A program made the position numbers and the translations under genes. Under the pieces are notes generated by a model that was given only the letters and a program-made list of their open reading frames with translations, was not told the DNA's origin and did not search any database. Shown piece by piece: positions 32,791-44,160 of a DNA stretch of 64,000 nt. Origin of the DNA: Hermatobates lingyangjiaoensis (taxonomy: Eukaryota > Arthropoda > Insecta > Hemiptera > Hermatobatidae). Numbering within the stretch: position 1 is the stretch's first letter; each line of letters starts with the position of its first letter. The stretch is from the NCBI GenBank assembly GCA_026182355.1, contig JAPFBL010000222.1, forward strand, positions 1,207,001 to 1,271,000, in the 5' to 3' direction.

Positions 32791-33685
32791 TTTTACTGTT
32801 CTATTCTAATAGTTCATTCAATCATTTCCAAAAATTGCAAGCTTCCAGTTATATAAGTTTTAAATTATACTTAAAAGCCAGCTTTAAATTTGATTTGAGT
32901 ACTAGAAACTGGGTAATTACTAATATATATTTTTTCAATATACATTTACAGCAACCTCATAACAGAGTACAGTCCACAGGATAAAGATAACACTCGCTCG
33001 GAGTAAATTGGATTTTTGACAAAGGGAAAGAAAAGTGATTTTTTAAATGACACGAGCAAGCAAGAAAATTGCGAGTATAATAATTCTATAAAAGACCAAA
33101 AATGTAAACCATAATTCAAAATTGAAAACATTCTTTGAAAAATAGAAATAAAATTATCCTACATGTTAAATTAAAAATTATCTTAACAAGACATTTTTTG
33201 TCAGATGTTTCTAACGTTTCTCAGACAAAATGGGAATATTTTCAAGTTTTAAATGGGTAAATTTTCTTAAATATTTAATGTAGAAGGAAGTCAGTTAAAC
33301 TATGTAACAGGTCCACTCGCTATTGGAACAAAAGCCATGTTCTCCTGTAAGAGATTATTTCGTAACACGAAATCTACACTTTCGCTTTTCAAAAATGTTA
33401 TTACTGCTTTAGTTATACTAATGATAATTATAATACTAATAAATAATTACACTAATAAATAGAAATGCTTGAATGGTGTAACAAACAAAATAAGCATATA
33501 TATTGATAAGTGGATCAGTCATTACCTGTATTACCTCCAGGAATGAAAGACTAATAAACATCTCCCATTTAGACATTTATATTATGCCAAGTTGATATAT
33601 TATATATTATAACATACCCAAGAAGTTTGTTATTATGTTGACTTATAGTAAAGTTGAGAGTAGGCCACTCCAGAACTAAAAATTA
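32790..33685 (+). mobile_element. Repeat X, right part, inserted in the PLE relic
   Basis: Segments such as CTATTCTAATAGTTCATTCA, GGTAATTACTAATATATATT, CATAACAGAGTACAG and AAAAGCCATGTTCTCCTGTA match 58440-59320 in order. The right end is CTTATAGTAAAGTTGAGAGT followed by AGGCCACTCCAGA (33646-33678). The left boundary is approximate. Confidence 0.65.
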
Positions 33686-33904
33686 GAATTTAATGGGCGA
33701 AGTAAAAAATGCTGCTAAACTATAAATCTACATGCAAAATATTATTGGTATAGTCAAACCTTTACGATTTATGTTACTCTTGTTACATATACGCTTTCTT
33801 TTTTTGGTTTTTATTGAACCTCGGATAAATTTACATTAGTTTTTTTAATTTAGTCTTTTTTTATTTAGAATATATTATAGAAAATTATTATTAATTTTGT
33901 TGTT

Positions 33905-34070
33905 TACTTAGTGCCTTGCTGTTTTCACCCATGCCACTTCTCACGGAATCAGTTTCAATGACTGGTCGGTGTACTGGTTCTTAGGTAGATTAATGAAGCT
34001 AGTGCTGATGTGACTTTGAGAGCTTCACAAAAAGCACTTATTAGTCTCCTGGGAGTTAAGGAAAAAGAAA
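33905..34070 (+). pseudogene. PLE C-terminal remnant beyond repeat X
   Basis: The frames give FTHATSHGISFNDW (compare VATHANLHNLPFDDC) and then ADVTLRASQKALISLLG (compare TTLRASEEAFIWLLG). This is the end of the protein whose earlier parts lie at 31480-32790. Confidence 0.6.
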
Positions 34071-34429
34071 AACAAAAGAAATAAATGCTCTGAGGCCTTT
34101 CACTTTATCTCATCGGAGGAGCAAACAAAGCAAAAAAAAAAACAGGCGACAGAAAAGTTAACCAGGTTGAAGGTAACAAAACTGCTGGAAAATATATGTG
34201 ATAATATAGCTTAACAAAAAAAATGTACCAATAAAATTAAACGATATAAAATAAACAGTAAAAAAATAAATAATTAAAATAGAAAGAACAATAATAAATA
34301 AATTAAAGAATCAAGAAAACCAGGAGACAGAAACGGAATTAAACAAAACATTAAGTTATGTGATTAGAATCCGCAATCTGGTCAGAGCTTATGCCGAAAG
34401 ATACAAAACCAAAGATCACCCTCAGGTCT

Positions 34430-35340
34430 AATTTGCCCAACTATGCTTTGAATTAAAAATTCATCTAGCCTAAATAGTCCATGACTTATATTGATGAGAT
34501 TTTCAAAGTGATATTTTGAAATAATAATTCATAACAAAGTCATATTTAATAAGGGCACTTTCTTCCATGTTTCTTTCAACATCAGACGTGAGAAACACCA
34601 ATTCCTTAGAACCATCCTATTTTATGGAGTGATTTCTTAACCTAATATGTTGACACTTGACTCTTCTTGCATCCTAATAGAATATTTATGCTCCTTTACT
34701 CCAGTAAATAAACTTTTTCCCGTTCTTCCAACATATGGAGAATCACAACCTCCACATGGAATCCTATAAACACTACCTACTCATTCTTTCCCCTCACAGT
34801 TATTGACAGCTCTGTTCAATGATTTACCACCACTACTAAAAACAACTGAAATATGTAATTTTTTCAAAGATATATGAATGACTTTTAGAGGTTGACTAAA
34901 AGGCACAACCAATAGATTTCTATTCGTGAAGAGTTCCTTCTCAATACCAGTTCTCAAGGATTCTTTAGTTTTTTTCAATACATTATCAATAAATGTTTTT
35001 GAATATCATAATGATGAGGTTATTGGACACATATGTTCAATTTCTTCATTGAGGAACTCTTTACTGCACAATTTGAAAGCTCTTAAGAACATAATTCCTC
35101 TACAGGAACGTTTGCTAAGAGGGATTTCACATCAAAGCTCATCAAAGTACGGTCATGAAAAGAGAAAGAGTTCAATTTTGATACAAGGTCTACACGATTT
35201 TTTATATGACTTTGGGAAATATGTTCTTTTAAAAAGTTATTTAAACGATGCAAGAAGATTGGAGCAAACTTAATTGACGATGCAAGAAGATTATCTCGGT
35301 CCAAGGAAAAGTACACAAGGAAACTAAGTAATCGTAAATA
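34430..35340 (-). pseudogene. PLE reverse transcriptase/GIY-YIG relic, separate lineage
   Basis: Minus strand. The upstream frame (35316-35083) includes motif A SFDVKSLLANVPVEE preceded (downstream in window) by INVLKKTKESLRTGIEK-like segments. Near 34770-34700 the frame reads GSVYRIPCGGCDSPYVGRTG, then KSLFTGVKEHKYSI, a clear GIY-YIG core. ISHGLFRLDEF follows near 34480. Stops and frameshifts interrupt it and YIDD was not located. It is nearer to the 29.5-kb lineage (RTGKSL) than to the intact copy. Confidence 0.75.
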
Positions 35341-36900
35341 TGGCGTAATATATACATAAATGTTTTTGAATATATGACGTTAGCACTGGTAACCTTGACG
35401 AGCACTAGCCTCTTAGTTGAAAAACCTTAGTTTCACTTCTGATTTATTTTACAGTAATTCATAACAAAAATCTATGTATGCCAGTGTAAACAGGTAGCAG
35501 GTCCTCCTTAAGACATGCTTCCTTAAAGTAAACCCCGCCCTAGCATTCACGATCTTCTGACTGAGAGATTCCAGGTTCTGAAGCTATTTCCTTCTTTCTT
35601 TTATTTTCTTATTACTAGGATAATGCTTACCTGCCTTTAAATATTACTTACAATCAATTTATCGTAAGTAATTATGACATTTGAATCTGAAGGATCCCAC
35701 ATTTTTGGATGGTTGTGTTTCATTGGGTTTACTATCTCACTAAATCTACTTTTACCTAGTTTTTAAAATTTTAAAAAACTTTTCCAAAAATCTAAAACTT
35801 GATCAATTTAAATAACAAACTATATGCCAATAGTGTATATTTAAAATATGGGTTTCAAATAAACAAGTTTTCAATCTAGTAGTCATTTTACTTCTACATA
35901 TACTAAAAGAATTTAAATTATTTTTAACTAATCTTTACATTCTTAAAAAGAATAAACACTTTTTTGAAATGAATTGGGTAGTGTCCGATTGTATAAATAC
36001 ACTGAAATGTTTTTATGAAACGTTCAAAAATAGGAAAAGTTTTGTCTGGTAATTAATTGTAACAACCTGTACCATTAACAAAACAATACAATTAACAAAC
36101 TGTACAATAACAAATCTGGTTGTTTGTTAATTTTATACGATTTTTTTTCAGTATATTATTTAGAGTTTAAACATGGTAGAAGTCTTATAGATTTTTAATA
36201 AAAGTTATCAAGAATACATTATTGATAAATTCTTTTACAATTTAAATTGGATTCGATGAATATAAACTAAATAAGCAATAAGTAAATAGTGGTTTTTGAG
36301 AGATATCAAAATCGACTGCCTGTGGATATTGAAAATTAAATTCGTTTCTTGACATCAAAGGGATGACAACAGTACGGGTCTGCTGTCCCACTAGGAATTA
36401 CATAGATATGGGTTTATAAATAAATCTACCAACAGGAAAACTTTCATTAATAATTAATTTAAAAAATTTTTTATTTACCAAACATGAAAGGCTAGTAACA
36501 TTTTCTGAAAAATAATTAACATCTATATGAATCTACATCTATCAAGTCCTATATCAATAATTTCAATGTCAATAAAAGTAAAATACAATAATACAATTGT
36601 GTATTAAAATCAGTTAAATTAACCCAATGCATGTTAGTTGCCCTTAGAAATATACTTCATGAGAAAAATATAATCAATATTCAGGATGTTTATCCTAAAT
36701 ACAAGGACAGCCCTGTATATTTATGTTGTAAAATATTCTTCAGAAATTCTTCTGTATCTGAATTGTTCTATCAATTATATAAGGCTAATATTTGTAAATT
36801 GACATCAAGCAATATAAATTCACTCTTTGAAATCTCTGAAATTGGCCCTTCAGTGTAGATGAGCCGTACTGTTATGGTTACAATTATGGAGCAATTATGT
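35341..36900. other. AT-rich stretch, no gene seen
   Basis: No family motif was seen. The region ends at a G13 run (36908-36920). Confidence 0.3.
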
Positions 36901-36919
36901 TACAATTATGGTACTGAGG

Positions 36920-38025
36920 GGGGGGGGGGCAATTATGGATGATGGGAAAGTCACTTTTTTTCTACAATGTGTTTTAGACTATTTTTTCTCTTAAATCACT
37001 AACTCTAGAGTCTTGAAATTTTGGCATTATCTTGGAAACTACAAAAGCAATGGCTGAAAAAATCCTTAAATTTTTAAAACAACTAAAAATATTTTTGTTG
37101 AATAAAGTGTAAACATTTTGGCTTATGATTCAATACGAAAGGTCGTGAGGAGGATATAGGCCATGTTGTTTGATTGATCGAAATTAAATTATACCTAATA
37201 ATAGAGCATTATTTGGGAGATGATATGAGGTATTTTTTTTTAAATTACATTAACAAAAAGGAGCGTTTATTATATTTTATATTTTTAGAAAATATACTTT
37301 TACCGCTGTCACTTACCATAGATCAATCAAAGTTTGTCAAAAAACTAAACCTAAAATAAGCAATTAACGAAAGAAATTTCATAAAATTCCGGTTAATTTA
37401 AAGGACGATATACACATAAATACTGAAAAATGATCTTGGAAATATATCACTTGCTATACTTGTCGGATTTGTTTAAATTTATGGGGGACGGACAGACTGG
37501 CATGGCTTCTTTTATAATAGATTGACTAAGACATTTTTTAAATGAATCGATTAAAATAAAATTCTTCTTAGAGTTTATATGAGAAATTTAATTTATAAAC
37601 ATATTAAAATAATGACATTTCATTACTTAATATAAAATGTTATTATTACTGCTTTGTTATTATATTTAGCATGCAGAATATAAATAGAAATATATTAAGC
37701 ATTTTGATTTTTCCAATTCATTTCTTTGCTTAATTAGTGAAATTCTTCCTCATTGAAACTGTTAAATACTGATTATAATAACAAAATTTCATACACCACT
37801 ATATTGCGTAAACAGAAAGAACTTTAAGGCTACAATATAAAGTACACATTCATGATTTAATAAATAAAAGAAATTTTCAAATTTTTAAAGCAAAAAAAAG
37901 GTATTTTTTTCATATTTTTAATATGTAAAAATTTTGACTTATGATTGAATGTCAAAATGTCAATTGAAAGCTTTTGAGGAGAAAACAATTATCATGTTGC
38001 TAACACTTAGAGTATAGGCCACTCC
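36920..38025 (+). mobile_element. Repeat X, left-truncated copy
   Basis: It starts in CAATTATGGATGATGGGAAA (compare 58190-58210), then AGTCACTTTTTTTCTACAAT. It continues with blocks shared with 19340-19420 and 20380-20560, and ends GAGTATAGGCCACTCCAGAT (38007-38026). Confidence 0.6.
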
Positions 38026-38740
38026 AGATTTGTTGATCATTTTTTACTTGTTTGTATTACTAATTGATCATGTATGTGTCGTTATTAATTTATCTAAAAA
38101 AGTTGTTGTTATTTTTATTTTTGAATTTATAATTTGCGTTTGTTTTTAATCAAGAATAGCAATTGAGTGGTTGAAATGACACAATAGAGACCGAGTTGTG
38201 AGGCTTTTTCACTTGAGTGAAGGATTGTTCACCTTGAAGGTGAAGTTGCACTCCTCCAGATCTTTTATTCAAAATGTTTTCCCAGCTTTTCATTCTCCAC
38301 CTTGTATATTTTGCTTATATCTTGGATATAAAATAAACTTATCAAAATTTAATATTTTATCTAAAGGTATGATACACAGTATTTTTTTTTAATTATAATA
38401 TAACTTTTATTAATTTAAATTTTATACGACATAATTAAATGGTTTTAATTTTTTTAATTTCATCTTTTAAAGTAATAAGATGTATGCAGATAGATCTATT
38501 GTGGGATATCTATGATGTAATGGTTAGTTGGTTTGTTGTTAGCACTGAACGCTTGGTAAATTAATGTATATTGTTAATGCCACAGTCGTTTGTGTTGGTT
38601 AAATTAAGAATAACACGGCAGCGTCTTACTTCGTATACGGCAATTGATGACGTTGATTGGTTTTGAACACCGTCTATCTTCAATATAAACTTTGTCGTTC
38701 AAAAAACAATTGAACTAAATTGTTTGAATTTCAGATATAT
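38026..38740. other. AT-rich stretch, no gene seen
   Basis: No recognisable feature. Confidence 0.3.
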
Positions 38741-38747
38741 ACAGTGA

Positions 38748-38830
38748 AGCCTCACATTTCCTGGTTAATGGAAACCAAAGCGAACGCCGAATTTCCGAGA
38801 AATAGGATCGACTCCCTAAGTGACGTATAC
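38748..38830 (+). mobile_element. Tigger/pogo-like terminal fragment
   Basis: ACAGTGAAGCCTCACATTTC, then AACGCCGAATTTCCGAGAAA resembles the left terminal region of Tigger-like (pogo) transposons, where a CAGTGAAACCTCG-like end is followed by a GAATTTCCGAGAAATC-like stretch. The opposite end and transposase were not found. Confidence 0.4.
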
Positions 38831-39329
38831 TTGCATGTGTATATAATATCAATAAATATATATTCAACGCTATAAATGTTTAAAATAACAATGAAACATT
38901 TAAAGATAGCATAAAATATAAATAATACAAAATGCACACTTATATCTGTGCATAGATGTTTCCAAAATAATTAAAGTTTAAGAAATGTGTTTTTAGAACT
39001 TTCAACGAAATTTAAAACAGGAGGACTTTTAGGAGCAGTTCATGGAAAAGTTAATTTTAATTGTTTAACACTGGCTGAAGTTGTTTTATCAGTTACTTAT
39101 TGCAATTTAAAAACAACATCTGCTCTACAGGTTGTCAAATCGAGATACCTCAGAGTATGCATTTCGGATTGAAGCATTCCTTTAAGCGCTAACAAAGAAT
39201 TGTTCCCAAGTTAGTTCCATCACATTGGAATGTTACCAGAAATGAGTTGAAAGATGAAAGAAATCATTTCATGTGTAGTTTTACAGAACTTAGACGAAAA
39301 ACTTGAATGATATCTACACAATGTTTTAA

Positions 39330-39550
39330 CCCACCAAGATGATAATACCGGAGGAATACCAAAGCAGATAGCCCCCTTAGCAGTACAACTTGAATCGTTC
39401 TCATCTATACCTATAATACTTCCACAACTTTGTGATTCACCAAAATGCTCTCTTTGTGAATAGGTGAAAGGTGAAAGCCTGGAACATATCTACATAAATT
39501 GTTCTTATCACATAAATTATTTTTATAATATACGTCCTCTAATTCTCTGA
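39330..39550 (+). pseudogene. Possible non-LTR C-terminal zinc-knuckle relic
   Basis: The frame reads SPKCSLCE, a stop, then KGESLEHIYINCSYH, a C-x2-C...H-x4-C arrangement like that at the C-terminus of many non-LTR polymerases. Upstream about 130 codons are open in pieces but unrecognised. Weak evidence. Confidence 0.3.
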
Positions 39551-39654
39551 TCACGCAGAAGTTGTTTTTTTTTAAAAAAAATAGACGTATCAACGTTTAT
39601 AGTTATCAACGTCGTCACATATTGTTAAATAAAGAAAGTCTAAAAGCAATACTA

Positions 39655-39732
39655 ACAGTTAAGGATTACGAGATTGAAACCCATGCTTCTGAGTCAAAGT
39701 AACCTTACAACCGAGCCACCGAGGTATTTCGA
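39655..39732 (-). mobile_element. tRNA-derived SINE head, decayed
   Basis: On the minus strand ACCTCGGTGGCTCGGTTGTA resembles a polymerase III A-box region, and ATGGGTTTCAATCTCG 30 bases on resembles a B-box. No acceptor stem pairs, so it is not a functional tRNA. Confidence 0.4.
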
Positions 39733-40639
39733 ACGGGGAAAAAAACTCTTTACCGAGAAGTACTTCCTCATAAAAGAAATCTAAAACATTTTTTGTTTCA
39801 TTCTTGCATATAATGCTTAAAGTGGATATCGGGATTTGGCTACAACTAAACCTGAACACTTCGATAAAGAAAGAAAATAATAAAAGGATTTATATATCCT
39901 GATTGTAATTTAACAATCTTACTATCGTACAAATTGGAATCTTGTACAACATTTGAGAAAGATTGGCTCAAAAAATGAAGGCTAAACATCGATTTTATAG
40001 ACATGAAACAAACTTGACAAAGTCTAAAATCCAAAAAGATATCAACTTTTTATAGTTTACGTGGATTAAAAATGTTTTAAAGTAAAGCCGTTTTAATAGA
40101 ATTGTAACCTAAAAATAGTAAAATAATCATAGCTTTTTTAGTGTCAGAGAAGGAATTAATGAGGTTAAACTAAGGAAAAAGATCGCTTTGAACTGTCACT
40201 ACCTTTTCTCTTGTGACCTTTTAAGTATCAACGACCTATTCTTCAAAGGCTTACAGAGCAAATTCCTCCATCGATTTAAGAGAAAATGTCACTTAATTTT
40301 ACCCATATGTATGACTAAATCTTCGTGAATTAAAGATTTATTTAAATAGGGAGTAATTTTAAAAATGGTTTTAGAACCTCAGAATCTGTATCGTCAAGGT
40401 TGCTTCCTATCTCTGGTCACGGATAGATGACTTCAAATTCCTTAAAACATGGTTCAGTGTGATCAATTTCATATAATTGACTTGATATTGAATTAATAAT
40501 GATTAACTAGACCTGTAAAAAATTTCACAGTTTATAGAAAATGTCGCAATCTATATTTTTTTTTCAAGAGATATGATAATATAATCTATATAATAGAGCG
40601 CGGATATCATTCCATTAGTTTAAAAAGAAATATATATAT

Positions 40640-40800
40640 ATATATATAAAGATTTCACATAAACACGTGAAATAACAATCAAGGATCAAACCACAATAAG
40701 AAATGGGAAAACAAGACTAAGATCTTTCAACCGTAACAAGCGGTCTTCGTCAGAGTCAAAAACCCAACTGACTCTGTTTGGCTTTTCCAACTCAGTTATA
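40640..40800 (-). repeat. Hammerhead cassette, left arm plus short right stub
   Basis: TTTCACATAAACACGTGAAA, then ATCAAACCACAATAAGAAAT, then CAACCGTAACAAGCGGTC and GTCAGAGTCAAAAACCCAAC is present between (TA)n tracts. On the minus strand the full core GACT, CTGACGA, AGACCG...CGGTT, GAAA, GATCTT, AGTC is preserved, with GACT/AGTC as stem I. Confidence 0.75.
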
Positions 40801-40932
40801 TATATATATATATATCTTTATAAATAAAATAATGATTTTGTCTGTACATTGCTTAGAACTGACTCATTTCAAGTTTTCTTTACGTTTCATACATTGGAGA
40901 AACCGAATCCACCCTTCGAAAAATTTCTGTCG

Positions 40933-40966
40933 GTTTGTCGGTTTGTCGGTTTGTCTGTTTGTCCGC
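40933..40966. repeat. Short tandem GTCGGTTT repeat
   Basis: GTCGGTTT is repeated in tandem with small changes (TCGGTTTGTCGGTTTGTCTG) within the Helitron 5' region; a single-copy equivalent is at 42707-42730. Confidence 0.8.
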
Positions 40967-41329
40967 AAAACTTTGTCACAGGTAAACTCAGCTACCATAA
41001 GACATATAAAGCTGAAACTTTTACAGTAGCTTTGTGTAAGTCTAACTTAAAATATAGGCTATGAATTGATTGGAAATTCAACGTAGAAGTGAAGTTATGG
41101 ACGTTTAACGCAAAAATGTTTGTCACAAGTAAACTCAGCCACCGTAAGACATAGCGAGCTGAAACATTGACACTGGATTTTTGTGTGCCTAACTTAAATT
41201 ATGGGCTCTAAATAGATTATTAATTCAGTACAGAAGCGAAGTTATGGGGCTTTTAGCTGTATTTTCCTAACTTCACAGACAAGTTTGTTTTGAAAATACA
41301 CAGGTGTGGCAAGTAGTTATTGTTAGTTG

Positions 41330-42055
41330 ATTTTAATTTCAATTGAGCATATGAATATATTGCGTATTTGACATCATTGAAATGGTGTTTCACAGAGTTA
41401 AGGATGTACTATCTATTGAGAATAAATGTTTTGTAAACGAGCAATTCTCAGCCCTTAATATGAACAGGCATAAGAAATCAACAAACAAGTTCTTACGCTA
41501 TATGAAGCCGAAGAAAGAACTTACAAGTCAGTAAAGAGATTGGATTAGTGATGAAGAAGCAGTTCATTATCTAATTGAATTTCTTGACTCTGAATTTATT
41601 TCTCCTGGACTGCCTGTTCATGAGTAAAAACTTAAAGTAGAGCACCAATCATGCTGCAATTTAGTAGCAGTAACAAATTTCATGTTACGAAGCATGAGTG
41701 CCCCAAAACTGTGCAACGGGACACGACTCTGAGTTCGTGCTCTACACAGATATGCCATAGAGGCGGACATAATGACTGGATGTGGTATTGGGGAGTCTGT
41801 GTGTATACTTCACATACCATTGATTCCGAGCCACTGTCTGTTTACGTTGAAATGATTGCAAAGTCCGGTCAGAGTCTATTTCGCAATGACGTTAAAGTAA
41901 GTCGCAAAGGGAGACTTCATCTAACGCAGGAATACAAGGTAGCAAAACCAAGTTTTTCTCACATGGTCAAATGTAGTTTACATGCTCAACGGTCAGAGGT
42001 TTCAACTCTTTCTTCTACCATGAACCTGAAGGACAGACAGCTAATGTAGTGTACT
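41330..42055 (+). pseudogene. Helitron PIF1-type helicase C-terminal relic
   Basis: Joined only by alignment order, the three frames show FMLRSMSAPKLCNGTRL, VRALHRYAIEADIMTGCGIG, ESVCILHIPLIPS, LQSPVRVYFAMTL and a KGDFI-like tail. These correspond to the conserved helicase segments NGTRL, the IEA.I.TG.G.GE..FIPRI strand block and the QFPV...FAMTINKSQG motif VI region. Stops interrupt it repeatedly and the KSQG motif is damaged. The N-terminal Rep domain is absent. The frame at 41651-42049 is an alternative reading of the same region and not a separate gene. Confidence 0.7.
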
Positions 42056-42317
42056 AGCTGGAGGCATTTGTTTAACACTGTAGTAATAATGGTATTTTCT
42101 ACTATTCTATAATTTCTAATGACATTTTGAAATACCAAAAATGACGGAAATTCTGATTCCTCCGTGGTATAGCCGAAAGGTATAGGCACACGGCAATAAA
42201 CCAAAACAGGAACTTCTGATTCCGTCAAATACGGGTACGTTTGCTATGTATTATATATAACTGTCAACTTTTTTTTAATTTAATATTTGCTTAATAAATA
42301 CACTGGTAATAGTGTAA

Positions 42318-42635
42318 GGTATGGGACCAGAGTAGCCCAGTGGCTTGCGTGATCGCCGATGACAGTAGTGCAAATGTATTATAAATAAATGTAACAAACA
42401 AATTTTTTTTGAATTTAAAATGTGGATAATATAAAAGATGGTAATAAAGTAAAGGGATCTAGCCAGGGTAGCCAGCAGCTTGCTTGCTCGCCGATGACAG
42501 TAGTGCAAATGTATTATAAATAAATACAACAAAAATATTTTTTTTTAATTTAATATTTGCGTAATATAAAGTAAGGTATGGAACCAGAGTAGCTCAGTGG
42601 CTTGCGTGCTAGCTTTTGACTGGGAGCACGTTAAT
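42318..42635. repeat. Tandem tRNA-like 125-bp units
   Basis: Three units begin near 42320, 42452 and 42576, with GACCAGAGTAGCCCAGTGGC, GTAGCCAGCAGCTTGCTTGC and GAACCAGAGTAGCTCAGTGG. Each continues CTTGCGTG...GATGACAGTAGTGCAAATG in full units. AGTAGCCCAGTGGCTTGCGT looks like a polymerase III A-box. A second array is at 50570-50880. Confidence 0.65.
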
Positions 42636-42638
42636 TAG

Positions 42639-42964
42639 AACTAACTCATTTCAAGTTTTCTTTACGTTTCATACTTCAGAGTAGCCACATATACCCTTAG
42701 AATAATTTCTGTCTGTCGGTTTGTCCACAAAATATTGCTACCATAAGACATTTAAAGCTGAAACATTGATTGTAGATTTGTGTATGTCTAACTTAAAATC
42801 TAATCTTTGTATACAGAGGCATTTGTTTAGCACTGTACTAATAATGGCATTTTCTACTATTCTATAACTTCTAATTGTAGTATTAGTATAATACTATAAT
42901 TGATATTTTGAATACCAAGTATAATAGAATTTTTGATTCCGTCAAAGACGGGTACGTTTGCTAG
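42639..42964 (+). mobile_element. Truncated Helitron with clear 3' end
   Basis: It begins with ACTCATTTCAAGTTTTCTTT as at 40860, lacks the middle, and ends with the hairpin CCGTC-AAA-GACGG (42939-42951), then GTACGTTTG and CTAG before a T. This is the standard Helitron 3' end. It is a deletion derivative of the 40815 copy's family. Confidence 0.7.
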
Positions 42965-43007
42965 TATATATATATATTAATTCAAAGCGAAGGAAACACA
43001 CAGAACG

Positions 43008-43134
43008 TTTTGAATTTATTTTATTTAAAAAAGTCCGCTGGACCGTTTCTTTTCATTGTATATATATATATATATATATATACAATTAAAAGAAACGGTC
43101 CAGCGGACTTTTTTAAAATAAAATAAATTCAAAA
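43008..43134. repeat. Palindrome centred on (TA)n at the PLE 3' side
   Basis: The arms of about 56 bp contain TTTTGAATTTATTTTATTTA, then AAGTCCGCTGGACCGTTTCT and their complements. They are separated by 43060-43080 (TA)n. The right arm is continuous with the minus-strand PLE at 43.1-44.2 kb, so it is an inverted duplication of that element's end. Confidence 0.8.
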
Positions 43135-43167
43135 CAAAGGAAACACACAGAAAGACACAGACATAAC

Positions 43168-43206
43168 TCACATCGATATTTCGACCATCGTCGTCATCAG
43201 GAGGTG
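43168..43206 (-). ncRNA. Hammerhead-like ribozyme of the minus-strand PLE
   Basis: On the minus strand CTC is followed by CTGATGA, a hairpin (CGACGATGGTC), GAAA, TATCGATGTGAG. The core is canonical. Stem I is uncertain. Confidence 0.6.
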
Positions 43207-43439
43207 CGAAGAGCGAAGAGTACCGCAGGAAGACAGGGCGGTACTGAACTCGGAGACCGCAGCCAGTACCCCACCACTTACCACCAAGCGGGAAGGGAGG
43301 GAAGGAAATGAAGAGCCAAATTAAGACGTAAAAGGAACGAGTAAAAATTATAACTATAAAAAATTATAAAAAAGTAGATAAATCAAATTAAAATTAATAA
43401 AGAAAAAAATAAAAAATAAATAAATAAATAAATTATAAA

Positions 43440-44160
43440 TAAATTATCGGTTGAGGTTGAGTCCAGGGGAAGAGCGAGCATCAAGTAAGCATATGTATGC
43501 CTCCTCTGAAGCTCTTAGGGTAACTTTATTGTTGGATTCGGGGATCTGTTTCAGGATCTGAACCCTGAAACAGTCATTGAAACTGAGCCCATCGAGTTCG
43601 CATGGATGGCTACAGGATAGTTACTGCATTGACCGACTGAAGCCCTATGACCATTCATACGAAGGCTCAACTTATTGGAAGTTAAGCCAACGTAAAAAGA
43701 GTCACACTGAGTGCAATCCAGTCGGTAAACACAGTTGCACGAGGTACAGGAGGAATTGACTTGAACCGGGTAGGAACGATGGTGGAGAGGGGAATCGAAG
43801 GAAGGATTAGGGTTTACAATCAGGCAAGTTTGACAGCCACGGCGTCCACATTGTTTCATTCCAAGAACAGGATTGGAAGGCTGAGGGGAAATATGAGAAA
43901 AAATGCTTTTTAGATTGGCAGGTTTACGGTAGGAAATAGAAGGGGGGTGATTAAAGATGGAAGAAGTAGAACTAGAAGTAGACAGAATCGGAAAAGACTC
44001 CTTAATAACAGCACGAAGCTTATAAGCGCCAGGGAAGTAGGTCGTCAAGAAGAAGGAAGTATTACTTCTATCCCTCTTGGGTCTGGGTTGGTGTGAGATG
44101 TCTGCCGGTAAAACACGACTATCAATGAAGGAGCGAGGATAGCCTCGCTTTAATAAGTAT
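43440..44160 (-). pseudogene. PLE C-terminal third with GIY-YIG, one frameshift
   Basis: Minus strand. RGYPRSFIDSRVLP (44150) matches residues 709-722 of the intact PLE. The 165-codon frame includes TTYFPGAYKLRAVIKESFP, MKQCGRRGCQTCLIVNPNP, NCVYRLDCTQCDSFYVGLTS and KLSLRMNGHRASVGQ. Near 43570 the frame shifts and continues LKQIPESNNKVTLRASEEAY to SSPGLNLNR and a stop near 43443. The reverse transcriptase is missing: the copy is 5' truncated at about 44160 next to a short palindrome (TAATAAGTATAATAAGCATT). Confidence 0.85.

Larger units (their letters stand above)
40815..42247 (+). mobile_element. Helitron relic with helicase remains
   Basis: A candidate 5' end TCTTTATAAATAAAATAATG follows (TA)n at 40815. 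The candidate 3' end is the hairpin CCGT-CAAAT-ACGG (42222-42234), followed by GTACGTTTGCTAT at 42247, a near match to the CTAG end at 42961. Internal direct repeats (AAACTCAGC.ACC.TAAGACAT at 40984 and 41132) are present. Helicase remains lie at 41330-42055. A Helitron needs no inverted repeats and ends in a hairpin plus CTRR. Confidence 0.6.

Noticed and set aside
41651..42049. 132-codon open frame as a novel gene
   Set aside because: A different frame of the same DNA gives Helitron helicase blocks (SAPKLCNGTRL, IEADIMTGCGIG), so this frame is a shadow of a decayed helicase.
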